25,337 bases of DNA from a virus: positions 1 to 25,337 of the IMG/VR virus record IMGVR_UViG_3300045999_013115. The stretch is one strand, 5' to 3'. A program made the position numbers and the translations under genes. The stretch's first letter is position 1, and the number at the start of each line of letters is the position of its first letter. The notes beneath the pieces were generated by a model, which was not told the origin of the DNA, did not search any database, and saw only the letters and a list, made by a program, of their open reading frames with translations. Positions 8,229 through 16,117 of this stretch are shown piece after piece.

Positions 8229-10501
8229 TATCCGTCAACTATATTGTAAACCATTTTTGAGTAAAGTAGTAAAAAGTTATCGGGATTACCTGAAGGAAGA
8301 AATGGAACTGAAGGTCCTTGTGTTTTTTTGGATGGAGATGGAGATAGAGAAGAAGACGAAGCAGATTGTTGTTGCCCTCCAGTCATATCTATGGGCATGA
8401 TATTAACTTGAGGTTCTGCTTGAGATGGTGGTGGCTGTGATATTGCTTGAGCGGTAGTTGATTTAGCAGAAGGAACAAGTTTTGATGGTTCAACAATTGT
8501 AGTTGTTGAAGAAATCGAATCTTTCCCCTGTGCTCCAGTCTTTCCATCAATTCCAGGCTTTCCTGGTTGTACTTTACCCCCATATTTGGATAGTACTTGT
8601 TGTCCAAATCTAATTCTATTGGAATCCATAGCCTCTGCTTCGCCAGGTCTAAGATATTGTTTTCTCACCAGTACTGCAGCTTCCTCTACGCTTTTTGTTC
8701 CCTGCAATCTGCCTTTTGATAGTCCACCAGACCCTGTTTTTAATTCTTGTTCAACAAATTGAAGTTGTGCTTCAAGAGTATTTGGATCCAATCCTTTTGA
8801 TTTTGCGAATGCAACCATCTTTGGATATCTATCTTTAGGATCCCACTGTGCTATACCTTTATGTCCTATAGAATTAGCCACAGTTGGATTTAATGCACGG
8901 TTTTCTTGCATTAGATTTCCAACGATTCCCGCTGCTTGTTCTTTGGTATATCCCTGACTAATAAAATAATTGAAAGCTTTTTCTTCATTTCCAGATCCAG
9001 AAAAATCTGCAGGTCCTCCTGGTGTTCCTCCACCAGAAGTACCTCCACCGGGAGAACCAGAAGAAGGCACCCCACCGCCGCCACCGCCCGATGGTTTTGC
9101 CATTGCCTGTGTTTTTTTATTTCCAGTTGCTCCTTTTATTAAATTATCAACAGCATTTGTAAATCTATCAACAATTATATTGAACTGGTCAACAACATTT
9201 CCAGGAATCATTGGTTGTGCCGCTACTGGTTGAACCTGCCCAGTATCTGCAAGAGCATTAACTGTTGCTGCTCCTGCAGCACCAAGTCCAAGTGCTCCTG
9301 CGCCCATAGCAAGCATTTTACCCTTTCCCATTCCACGGGCACTTCTGGGCAAAGATTGTTTCATCTTTGGTCCAGGTATATCCACATCAATATCAAATCC
9401 ACCTCCACCAGAAGGAGATGCCTTCGGCAAATTTGATAATTGTTTTACTATTTTGACAATAACTTGACGTAATATTTTTGCAGTAGAAAAACTCTCAGTA
9501 AAAGATTCTTTTATTGCATTTAAATTTTCTTTAAGTTTTCCTATATTTTTTCTATTGCCAAAAAACTGAGCAAAACCAAATGCAGTATTATATGCATCAA
9601 TAAACTTTTGAAGTATATTAGTCGGTTTTGCAGTATCAACCTCCTCAATTTTTTTACGATAACTTGTGGTAAAACTTGTAATAGTTTTATTTAAAGTCTC
9701 ATTTACATTTTCTCTAATATTTTTAACTGTCTCCCTAAGTTGGGTAGTCATTCCACCAAAACCTTGTTGAGGCGGAGTGGTTATTTGTACTTGCGATACT
9801 TCGTTTCTAACTTGACTTATAGTTGTTTCTAACTGATCAATTTTTTTAACTAAGTTTGATTGTAAAATGGTAGTATTGATATAATCAATAATTTCTACTT
9901 TGTTATTTACGATATCTCTTTTATTTTCATTTATTAGTTGTATTAATTCTTCTTTTTTATCCTCAGTAATTAATTTAATTATTTGTTCTTTATTTACTAA
10001 ATTATTTTTAGAAATATAATTAATTAATTCCTGCTTATTTGAGTTTATTTTTGTCTCAATTACTTTAATTTCATTTAATAAGTTTTGTTTATTTTCAACA
10101 TTTTTTACATTAATATAATTAATTAACTCTACTTTATTATCTGATAATTCACTAATACTATTAATTTTATTCTCAATATTTTTTATAACTTGTAAAAATT
10201 CAGTTTTAAAGTTTTCTATTTTCCCATCAACTGTTTTGTTTAAAACTTGGGAGTTTGTATTTATTGAATTACTTACATTATTGACAATATTGGAAGAAAT
10301 ACTGCTAATAATTGAATTGATGTCGGGTATAGATGGTCTGACCCCAGCATTTCTTTGAAATCCAACTATTTTATTAGAAGCCGAAGCAACAACAGAATCT
10401 CCTAAAATATTTCCACCAGAAATAAATCTTTGAGCTTCCTTTGAAGTAGCTCTTTTGTTTCTTGTTATTTTTTCTGGTGTTAAAACAGAACTAAGTGCCA
10501 T
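8228..10501 (-). CDS. Tail protein with coiled coil and phage tail-lysozyme domain; possible tape measure
   Basis: A 757-residue protein. Residues 60-300 are a long coiled coil with a repeated unit of about 25-30 residues (KVELINYIN, KQELINYIS, EELIQLINEN, KVEIIDYIN). Residues 393-418 are hydrophobic Gly/Ala-rich. Residues 465-500 are a Gly/Pro linker. Residues 505-642 match the phage tail lysozyme family: FNYFISQGYTKEQAAGIVGN, then LMQENRALNP with the likely catalytic Glu533, GIAQWDPKDR and KQYLRPGEAEA. A five-triplet collagen-like patch follows (647-661), then a Pro/Ser tail. Its place after gp51 and before gp27, where T4 has 27-29, plus coil and hydrophobic segment, suggests a tape-measure/hub role like gp29 with added muramidase. 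The hydrolase domain is secure; the tape-measure role is inference. Confidence 0.75.
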   Translation of the reverse strand: MALSSVLTPEKITRNKRATSKEAQRFISGGNILGDSVVASASNKIVGFQRNAGVRPSIPDINSIISSISSNIVNNVSNSINTNSQVLNKTVDGKIENFKTEFLQVIKNIENKINSISELSDNKVELINYINVKNVENKQNLLNEIKVIETKINSNKQELINYISKNNLVNKEQIIKLITEDKKEELIQLINENKRDIVNNKVEIIDYINTTILQSNLVKKIDQLETTISQVRNEVSQVQITTPPQQGFGGMTTQLRETVKNIRENVNETLNKTITSFTTSYRKKIEEVDTAKPTNILQKFIDAYNTAFGFAQFFGNRKNIGKLKENLNAIKESFTESFSTAKILRQVIVKIVKQLSNLPKASPSGGGGFDIDVDIPGPKMKQSLPRSARGMGKGKMLAMGAGALGLGAAGAATVNALADTGQVQPVAAQPMIPGNVVDQFNIIVDRFTNAVDNLIKGATGNKKTQAMAKPSGGGGGGVPSSGSPGGGTSGGGTPGGPADFSGSGNEEKAFNYFISQGYTKEQAAGIVGNLMQENRALNPTVANSIGHKGIAQWDPKDRYPKMVAFAKSKGLDPNTLEAQLQFVEQELKTGSGGLSKGRLQGTKSVEEAAVLVRKQYLRPGEAEAMDSNRIRFGQQVLSKYGGKVQPGKPGIDGKTGAQGKDSISSTTTIVEPSKLVPSAKSTTAQAISQPPPSQAEPQVNIMPIDMTGGQQQSASSSSLSPSPSKKTQGPSVPFLPSGNPDNFLLLYSKMVYNIVDG

Positions 10502-10680
10502 TAGTGATTCTTTTGCTGTTGTTGTTTTAACTTCTCATCTTCAATATGTTGTTGTAAAAGTGCCAAGTAAATATCTCTTTCCCATGGCATCATATTTTCA
10601 ATTTCTGTCAATGAATATTTATGGAATTGCATTAAGGCAAAATTAATTTTGAAATATGACTCAAGTTCCATATGAGCCAT
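10501..10680 (-). CDS. 51: Baseplate hub assembly protein (gp51-like)
   Basis: A 59-residue helical protein matching in size, place and look the cyanophage gp51, which in T4 acts as an assembly catalyst of the baseplate hub. The text MELESYFKINFALMQFHKY then PWERDIYLALLQQHIEDE is mostly amphipathic helix, with a Gln/Lys tail. The frame opens at a TTG at 10686, but the ATG at 10680, 2 nt after the gp26 stop, is the natural start. The stop overlaps the next start (TAATG). The assignment leans on context because such small proteins carry little signature. Confidence 0.6.
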   Translation of the reverse strand: MAHMELESYFKINFALMQFHKYSLTEIENMMPWERDIYLALLQQHIEDEKLKQQQQKNH

Positions 10681-10682
10681 AA

Positions 10683-11411
10683 TCAACCGAAAAAACTTGT
10701 AAGTCCCTCAAGCTCTACAGTATTTTCCACTTTAGTTTTTGGATTTACGACAGTAATGGTATGTGAAAGTTTTGGCATAGTTTCAAAAAAGTTTTCAATC
10801 AACTTGAATTGATTTGAATTCATTCCTTCTATAAATTCTACCAACTCCTTTTTAGTGCAATCAGACGCTGCCCAACTTTCATCTTCTGTAAAAATTACAT
10901 CCATACAAGATGTTATAATATCAAATGATTTATCTATGTTTGAAGAACTTTGCTCAGAAGTAAAATCAAAATTATTTTTTATAAATTGATCCAGAGATGG
11001 ATACTTCATCCTCAAAACTAACTTATCATCTAATTTGATATCTCTATTATGTGATTCATTCTTTTTAACATTAATTTCATCAACATATACAGTCACTGGA
11101 ACTTGTGTTTCTCCATCATCAGAACAGGTCACAATTAAATCTATCGACTCACCTACGGACTTTCCTCTAACATTTAAAAAGATATATTCTATATCAAATG
11201 TTGGAAGATCTTCTACATTAATACCTCTAGTCATAATGCAATCTTTTAGAACTTGTTTAATTGCATTTGTTATATTTTTAGTATTTTGTGATTCTAAAGC
11301 AAGTATTAAAATTTTTTCTTCTTTTACTAGGAAGGGACGATATTTAATTTTTTTTCCACTAGATGGCAACTCAAGATCATAAGTTGGTGTAGAAATTTTA
11401 GGTAATGGCAT
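10683..11411 (-). CDS. 26: Baseplate hub subunit gp26
   Basis: A 242-residue protein of the T4 gp26 type, a baseplate hub component. The region KIKYRPFLVKEEKILILALE is the recognisable family block; a second block (LRMKYPSLDQFIKNNF) follows about residue 130. T4 gp26 is 208 residues, so this is slightly longer. It is followed 2 nt later by gp51 and preceded by a CATAAATA late-promoter-like box that overlaps the stop of the gp54-like gene, so it can be transcribed both from its own promoter and from upstream. Confidence 0.78.
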   Translation of the reverse strand: MPLPKISTPTYDLELPSSGKKIKYRPFLVKEEKILILALESQNTKNITNAIKQVLKDCIMTRGINVEDLPTFDIEYIFLNVRGKSVGESIDLIVTCSDDGETQVPVTVYVDEINVKKNESHNRDIKLDDKLVLRMKYPSLDQFIKNNFDFTSEQSSSNIDKSFDIITSCMDVIFTEDESWAASDCTKKELVEFIEGMNSNQFKLIENFFETMPKLSHTITVVNPKTKVENTVELEGLTSFFG

Positions 11412-11433
11412 AATTTTTTATAATCATTGCAAG

Positions 11434-11441
11434 TATTTATG
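11434..11441 (-). promoter_or_regulatory. Late-promoter-like CATAAATA before gp26
   Basis: The minus strand reads CATAAATA 22 nt before the gp26 ATG, overlapping the stop codon of the gp54-like gene. It matches the T4 late box (TATAAATA) at seven of eight positions and lies at a suitable distance from the gene, in one of the few non-coding gaps of this block. Confidence 0.55.
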
Positions 11442-12264
11442 ATAGGGTTTCACCAATGAAGTCTCCTGGACCAGTTCCTGCATTTCTCTCAATAACGTAT
11501 CTAGAATAACTAAATTCAACTGTTGTTTTTAATATTGTACTTCCTTCGTATGAGACTGGCATTCCTGTTATATTTGTTGGAAATGCATCTATCATTCTAT
11601 AAGTTATAGATGGCACATTTCCTAATTGACCTGCTCGGTTAGTTTCATTCAATGTGTTAGTGTATGGATTTGAATACTTTATAAAATTTCTTTCAAATTT
11701 TACAACAGAAATAATTCTTTTGTATGAGTCTGGATACCTTAATCTAAAAAAATCTGTAGTATTTTTTGCATCTCCTTGTCCTCTTTCACTTCCCGGAAAA
11801 ATTCCATTGTTAGTATATACTGGATTAATATAATTCATCCACTCTTCAAATAAACGAATTAACCGATAATCATTGTCAACATAAAATGTCATAGTGAATG
11901 GAGTATATACTCTTTTTAATGGAAACTTTTCAATTACTCCCTGACGACTTCCAGATTCATCAAACGTATCAAAGGTTGCTCCAGGCAAAGTAGTTTCTGC
12001 ACAGTAAAAATTATAATACTCATTTTTTTCCGCTTGATTAGTTAATCCTAATCTAGTCAAATAACTACTTAAAACATCTCCAGTTCCACCGCTAGTTAAA
12101 TGAAGAGCAACTTTAAATTGACTACTAAGAGATAATTTACCAAAAATCTCCAGAGCACCAGGAAGGCGTGCTTCTCCATCAGTCCTTGCTTCCGTGGTCT
12201 TAATATAAAGAGGACCAATTTCTGGGTATCCACTTTTTCTTAATTCTGGATTCTCTCCTGCCAT
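11437..12264 (-). CDS. 54: Baseplate tail tube initiator (gp54-like)
   Basis: A 275-residue protein with the tube-type fold shared by gp19, gp48 and gp54. Family-like text includes YIKTTEARTDGEARLPGALE, the motif CAETTLPGATFDTFDESGSR and the strand pair FTMTFYVDNDYRLIRLFEEW followed by MNYINPVY. In T4 gp54 sits on the gp27/gp48 platform and starts tail-tube polymerisation. It is the first gene of the minus-strand late block and diverges from gp4 across a 32-bp gap. T4 gp54 is 320 residues. It could in principle be the gp19 tube itself, but length and operon position favour gp54. Confidence 0.72.
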   Translation of the reverse strand: MAGENPELRKSGYPEIGPLYIKTTEARTDGEARLPGALEIFGKLSLSSQFKVALHLTSGGTGDVLSSYLTRLGLTNQAEKNEYYNFYCAETTLPGATFDTFDESGSRQGVIEKFPLKRVYTPFTMTFYVDNDYRLIRLFEEWMNYINPVYTNNGIFPGSERGQGDAKNTTDFFRLRYPDSYKRIISVVKFERNFIKYSNPYTNTLNETNRAGQLGNVPSITYRMIDAFPTNITGMPVSYEGSTILKTTVEFSYSRYVIERNAGTGPGDFIGETLS

Positions 12265-12267
12265 TTA

Positions 12268-12275
12268 AATAAATA
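12268..12275 (+). promoter_or_regulatory. Late-promoter-like AATAAATA before gp4
   Basis: The plus strand reads AATAAATA 21 nt before the gp4 ATG, inside the 32-bp divergent gap. It fits the late promoter expected for the plus-strand virion operon. Confidence 0.55.
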
Positions 12276-12282
12276 GTTTGAG

Positions 12283-12290
12283 TATCTATA
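12283..12290 (-). promoter_or_regulatory. Late-promoter-like TATAGATA before gp54-like gene
   Basis: The minus strand reads TATAGATA 18 nt before the ATG of the gp54-like gene, one base off the TATAAATA box. Together with the plus-strand box 7 bp away it makes a compact divergent late promoter pair. Confidence 0.4.
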
Positions 12291-12296
12291 CTATGT

Positions 12297-12734
12297 ATGC
12301 CTGATTACAAGCAAGGAAAGTTTAAGCCTAGATTTCCAGAAAAGTACAAAGGCGATCCGACAAACATTGTTTATCGGTCATCATATGAGTTAAAGTTTAT
12401 GAATTATTGCGACCTCAATGAGGGTGTGAATGAATGGAGGTCCGAAGAATTTTTTATTCCATATGTTTCACCAATAGATGGAAAAGTGCATAGATATTTT
12501 CCAGACTTTTATGTTAAGTATAAGGGAAAGATAATTATAATAGAAGTTAAGCCACAAAAAGATTTAAAAATGCCAGAAACAAACCCCAAGAAAAAAACAA
12601 AATCTTGGGCATATAAAGTTAAAACTTGGTCAATAAATCAAGCAAAATGGAAAGCAGCCAGAGAATATTGTAAAGACAGAAATTATGAATTTAGAATCTT
12701 TACTGAAAAAGAATTAGGAATAGAAGTAAAATGA
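12297..12734 (+). CDS. 4: Head completion nuclease-like protein gp4
   Basis: A 145-residue protein of the T4 gp4 (gp50/4) family, needed to complete filled heads before tail joining. It has the TnsA-like PD-(D/E)xK nuclease core: IVYRSSYELKFMNYCDLN with E31, YFPDFYVKYKGK with D70, and IIIIEVKPQKD with E83 and K85. T4 gp4 is 150 residues, so this is full length. It is the first gene of the plus-strand block and its stop overlaps the next start (ATGA). The family call is strong; whether it cuts DNA in the virion is not shown. Confidence 0.85.
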   Translation: MPDYKQGKFKPRFPEKYKGDPTNIVYRSSYELKFMNYCDLNEGVNEWRSEEFFIPYVSPIDGKVHRYFPDFYVKYKGKIIIIEVKPQKDLKMPETNPKKKTKSWAYKVKTWSINQAKWKAAREYCKDRNYEFRIFTEKELGIEVK

Positions 12735-13228
12735 TTGCAGAAGAAATTAAAAAGCAAGCAGGAAAAAAATATAGAAGTACTAGTTGGTGGACAAATTCAT
12801 TAATGAATGAATTGCAAAATTATCAAAACAAAAATATAAATGAACTCGATACAAATTTTATAATACCTGGTGATTTAGTATTTTTTATGTATTCGGCTGC
12901 ATATCCACAAAGATATCAATATTGGGATAGACAACCACTTTCTTATATTATAGAAGTAAATCCGAGAGGTGGTTGGTTTCTCGGATCCAACCTACATTAC
13001 TTAAATCCACAATATAGAGCAGGAGTTGCAAATTCTTATCTAAATAAAAATGGAATCGTAAACGCACCTAAAAAAACATTGCATAAATATCTTTTCTCTG
13101 GAATTGTATCTGATTTTTTTAAAGTTCCAGAAAAAGAGTGGGGTGAAGTTTCATTATTACCGACTGAAAGATTTGTTGATAAAAGAGGACAACCAGTATT
13201 TAAAACGAAAGTTTGGGACGCACCATAA
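12731..13228 (+). CDS. Conserved phage protein of unknown function between gp4 and gp48
   Basis: A 165-residue protein with a recognisable but unassigned phage domain: IPGDLVFFMYSAAYPQ, YWDRQPLSYIIEV, then GGWFLGSNLHYLNPQYR. I have seen the D/W-D-x-x-P-L and NLHYL pattern as a small domain in phage packaging or structural regions but cannot name it. The gene is coupled to gp4 by ATGA and directly abuts gp48 (TAAATG). In T4 gene 2 (DNA end protector) neighbours gene 4, so a gp2-like role is one possibility; this is inference from place only. Confidence 0.7.
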   Translation: MIAEEIKKQAGKKYRSTSWWTNSLMNELQNYQNKNINELDTNFIIPGDLVFFMYSAAYPQRYQYWDRQPLSYIIEVNPRGGWFLGSNLHYLNPQYRAGVANSYLNKNGIVNAPKKTLHKYLFSGIVSDFFKVPEKEWGEVSLLPTERFVDKRGQPVFKTKVWDAP

Positions 13229-14722
13229 ATGGCAATACCAGCAGGATGGTCATTAGGCCAAAATAACTCATATACTAATAATCGATTCAATGTAAATGGA
13301 ATTGATTATCAAATTTCGGTAAATTCCCAAACAGGAAACGCAGAATTATATTCAATAGATGTTGTTAATGGAAATAAAAAAATAGCATCTACAGATAGTG
13401 GAAATAATTGGCAAATTACAGATCAAGATGCATTTCTAAAATCTATTCCCGCAGGAACAACAACAAAAAATAATTTAAATACTTATTTTTCAACTAACTT
13501 TACATTACCATTAAATCAATATAGATCCAGTTTAATAAATGGAGCAAACCAAAATACAAGTTCATTTACCAATACACCGGGAGTAAATAATGTTCAATTG
13601 ACCGGAAGCACTACCACTCCAATATCCTCTGCAACTCCAATAACTTCATTAAATCCCATTGATCAAATTAAGCAAATTATAGGTTTAATACAAGATCCAC
13701 TATCATCTGCAGATGAAATCGCTGGAGGATTTGATGGTAACGAAGGAGAACTATTTGCTAACTTCTTATTAAAATATCCAATTGATTTATTAGATAAAAG
13801 ACAAGATACTCTGTCAATTTCACAATATAGATATCAAGCCCCACAAAATGATATTTTCAAACCTAAAGATCCCGATAATGTAATTGATAATTTTAACAGA
13901 ATAATTAATGACGGATTAACTAGAGGAATTGATTACCAAAAGACACTATTAGGAAAAGTAATTCTTCCCATGCCTAATAGAGTATCAGATTCAAATAATG
14001 TGGGATGGGGAGGAGATGAAATGAGTGCGTTAAATGCTGCTGTTGGATCCGATGTTGCGTCAAGAATGCCAGAATATCTAGGTGCTTTTCTTGGTGGGCA
14101 AGGTCTTAACATAGCAGGAGCACCAATTAATGGTTCTCAATTAACATCAGCGATGGTTCTTTTAAAACTACTACAAAACTTTACAAACAAAAATGTAAAA
14201 ACTTCGGCGGGTGCTGGATTAGTTTCAACAATTGCTGGGGCTGCTGGGTATGAAATACCACCAGAATCAATTCTATCTAGAGGTTTTGGAATAATACCAA
14301 ATTCTAATTTAGAATTACTATTTACTGGTCCACAATTAAGGCAATTTGCATTTGCGTATAGATTAAGTCCAAGAAGTAGCACAGAGGCAAGGGCAGTTAG
14401 AAATATCTTAAGATTTTTCAAACAAGGTATGAGTGCGAGAAAGAGTTCTTCTGGAAGCAACTTTTTTCTTGGAACTCCTAATGTTTTTCAATTACAATAT
14501 AAGTATGATGGTATTAATGAATTGAAAGGAGTAAATAAAATAAAAACTTGCGCTTTAACTGGATTCGCTGTTGATTATGCTCCAGATGGAATGTGGGCAT
14601 CATATGAACAGGGGCAACCAGCTTCAGTCACTATTAATATGTCATTTTCAGAATTGGAGCCAATATATAATACGGATTATTCTACTAGCAATAATGTTTC
14701 AAACGATTCTGTAGGATTCTAA
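13229..14722 (+). CDS. 48: Baseplate tail tube cap gp48
   Basis: A 497-residue protein with the conserved C-terminal half of cyanophage gp48: LRQFAFAYRLSPRSSTEA, RNILRFFKQGMSARKSS, FLGTPNVFQLQYKYDG, then KTCALTGFAVDYAPDGMW and SVTINMSFSELEPIY. This last part is the tube-type fold that lets gp48 cap the hub and prime tube growth with gp54. The N-terminal 130 residues are Asn/Ser/Thr-rich and strand-like. T4 gp48 is 364 residues, so the extra length is N-terminal, as is usual in cyanophages. It starts directly after the previous stop and is 1 nt from gp53. Confidence 0.82.
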   Translation: MAIPAGWSLGQNNSYTNNRFNVNGIDYQISVNSQTGNAELYSIDVVNGNKKIASTDSGNNWQITDQDAFLKSIPAGTTTKNNLNTYFSTNFTLPLNQYRSSLINGANQNTSSFTNTPGVNNVQLTGSTTTPISSATPITSLNPIDQIKQIIGLIQDPLSSADEIAGGFDGNEGELFANFLLKYPIDLLDKRQDTLSISQYRYQAPQNDIFKPKDPDNVIDNFNRIINDGLTRGIDYQKTLLGKVILPMPNRVSDSNNVGWGGDEMSALNAAVGSDVASRMPEYLGAFLGGQGLNIAGAPINGSQLTSAMVLLKLLQNFTNKNVKTSAGAGLVSTIAGAAGYEIPPESILSRGFGIIPNSNLELLFTGPQLRQFAFAYRLSPRSSTEARAVRNILRFFKQGMSARKSSSGSNFFLGTPNVFQLQYKYDGINELKGVNKIKTCALTGFAVDYAPDGMWASYEQGQPASVTINMSFSELEPIYNTDYSTSNNVSNDSVGF

Positions 14723-14723
14723 G

Positions 14724-15554
14724 ATGAGCTATTTTAACGAATTACCAAACATAGAATATATTTCTCCATTTAGTGATAAAACATCAAATAAAGATTATGT
14801 GCTGTCTAAAAATATATTTTCTAGAGCAAAAGTAAAAAATAATATTTTAAACAATATAACAGCATTTACTCCATATTATATAAAAGATGGGGAAAGACCA
14901 GATACAATAGCGAATAAAGCATATAATAATTCAGAATTAGATTGGGTTGTTTTAACCACAAACAATATAACAAATATAAATGAACAATGGCCTCTAGACA
15001 ATAATAGTTTATACAAATATTTACTGGACAAATATGGATCCGAAGAGGCATTAGGTGAAGTTCACCACTATGAAACAATAGAATTAAAGGATCAATATAA
15101 TAGAGTAATCTTAGATGGAGGATTGCAAGTTGATAGTGGATTCACCAGAACATTTTTAACAGAAGAAGGTCAAGGAACATATTCTCTTCCCCAATATCAA
15201 GATTCAAATTTAAACAAAGAAGTAAAAATAAATTTGAATCAAGTTTTAGAAATCCCCGGAAGAAATTTTATAGGAAAAATAAAAATAAATGATATAAAAA
15301 TAAAATCATCTTCTTTGTTTATTCAGGGAAGAGAAAATTCATATGAAATAAACATAACTAACACATTATCTCCCTGGCCTGCTAGTTGGGGAGGTTCATT
15401 AAATGTAAAGACAAGAAGCGGAACAGTAAACGTAGAAATAGGAGATGGAATAGGAGATACATATATAAATATTCCAGATTATCTATATAAAATAGTTAAA
15501 AAAGAAGTAAACGGGGAAATAATTTCAGAATTAGTATTTACTCCACAAGCATAA
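14724..15554 (+). CDS. 53: Baseplate wedge subunit gp53
   Basis: A 276-residue protein of the gp53 family, which joins wedges to the hub in T4. Typical text is MSYFNELPNIEYISPF, then FTPYYIKDGERPDTIANKAY (a LysM-like block), SELDWVVLTTNNITNINEQW and LDKYGSEEALGEVHHYET. T4 gp53 is 196 residues; the C-terminal 90 residues here (SLFIQGRENSYEINITNTLS to the end) are an added strand-rich piece. It follows gp48 by 1 nt. Confidence 0.85.
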   Translation: MSYFNELPNIEYISPFSDKTSNKDYVLSKNIFSRAKVKNNILNNITAFTPYYIKDGERPDTIANKAYNNSELDWVVLTTNNITNINEQWPLDNNSLYKYLLDKYGSEEALGEVHHYETIELKDQYNRVILDGGLQVDSGFTRTFLTEEGQGTYSLPQYQDSNLNKEVKINLNQVLEIPGRNFIGKIKINDIKIKSSSLFIQGRENSYEINITNTLSPWPASWGGSLNVKTRSGTVNVEIGDGIGDTYINIPDYLYKIVKKEVNGEIISELVFTPQA

Positions 15555-15556
15555 AA

Positions 15557-15847
15557 ATGTCTACCCCAATACCTGGACTAACCATACAAATATCAACAAC
15601 ACAAGAATTAATTTTTTTTGATATTGACACGAGAGAAGTCAAAAAAATATCTTCAATAAAAGAAGTGTCTAATTACGAATATGAAGTCGCTGAAAACGAG
15701 AAAAAAAGAAAAATCCTTTTATTGAGAAAAGAATATTTACCTGCATTTATTGAGGATTTTAGAAAAGCAATGAGATATGATAAAAATTCTCAGTATATAA
15801 ACAATAAAAATAAAAGAACAAGTAATCCCAATATTTCAAATATATAA
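15557..15847 (+). CDS. Small conserved cyanophage protein, function unknown
   Basis: A 96-residue protein ending the plus-strand late block. The N-terminus is strand-like (GLTIQISTTQELIFFDIDTR), the middle is charged (ENEKKRKILLLRKEYLPAFI) and the tail is Asn/Lys-rich. No motif allows a function. It starts 2 nt after gp53, so a minor virion or assembly role is possible. Its stop lies directly before the hairpin terminator. Confidence 0.65.
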   Translation: MSTPIPGLTIQISTTQELIFFDIDTREVKKISSIKEVSNYEYEVAENEKKRKILLLRKEYLPAFIEDFRKAMRYDKNSQYINNKNKRTSNPNISNI

Positions 15848-15874
15848 AAAAAAACTCCCATAATGGGAGTTTTA
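15846..15874. terminator. Bidirectional intrinsic terminator
   Basis: A perfect 10-bp stem (15851-15860 with 15864-15873, AAAACTCCCA/TGGGAGTTTT) closes a 3-nt TAA loop. The flanking A-run gives a U-tract for minus-strand transcripts and the stem's own TTTT serves the plus strand. It lies exactly where the plus-strand late block and the minus-strand replication block converge, and overlaps the stop codon of the 81-residue gene. Confidence 0.85.
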
Positions 15875-16117
15875 TCTACAAGGAACTTCTATTATTTCTC
15901 TCCATTTTTTGACATAACCAGGAGAATATATATCCCCTGGCACGTATTGTTCACGATAGATTTCCTTTTTACAGACCTCAAATATTCTTGTTTGTCTATA
16001 CCTATAAGAATTGGGATAATATCCATTATTAAATGGTTCCCAAAACTCTTTCCATGTTATAGCATAACTTGGAGTAGAAACAATTAAAAGAATAAAAAGA
16101 GGAAAGTATTTTATCAT
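15872..16117 (-). CDS. Small secreted or periplasmic protein, function unknown
   Basis: An 81-residue protein with a clear signal peptide: MIKYFPLFILLIVSTPSYA, with likely cleavage after SYA at residue 19. The mature part is aromatic and basic (ITWKEFWEPFNNGYYPNSYR) with two cysteines, C49 and C80, that could pair outside the cytoplasm. Its start overlaps the gp32 stop (ATGA), so it is translated from the gp32 message, an odd partner for an exported protein. I do not recognise the family. Confidence 0.7.
   Translation of the reverse strand: MIKYFPLFILLIVSTPSYAITWKEFWEPFNNGYYPNSYRYRQTRIFEVCKKEIYREQYVPGDIYSPGYVKKWREIIEVPCR

Noticed and set aside
10258-10265. AATAAATA-like box within the 757-residue gene
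   Set aside because: It is deep in AT-rich coiled-coil coding sequence, far from any gene start, so a chance match is most likely.
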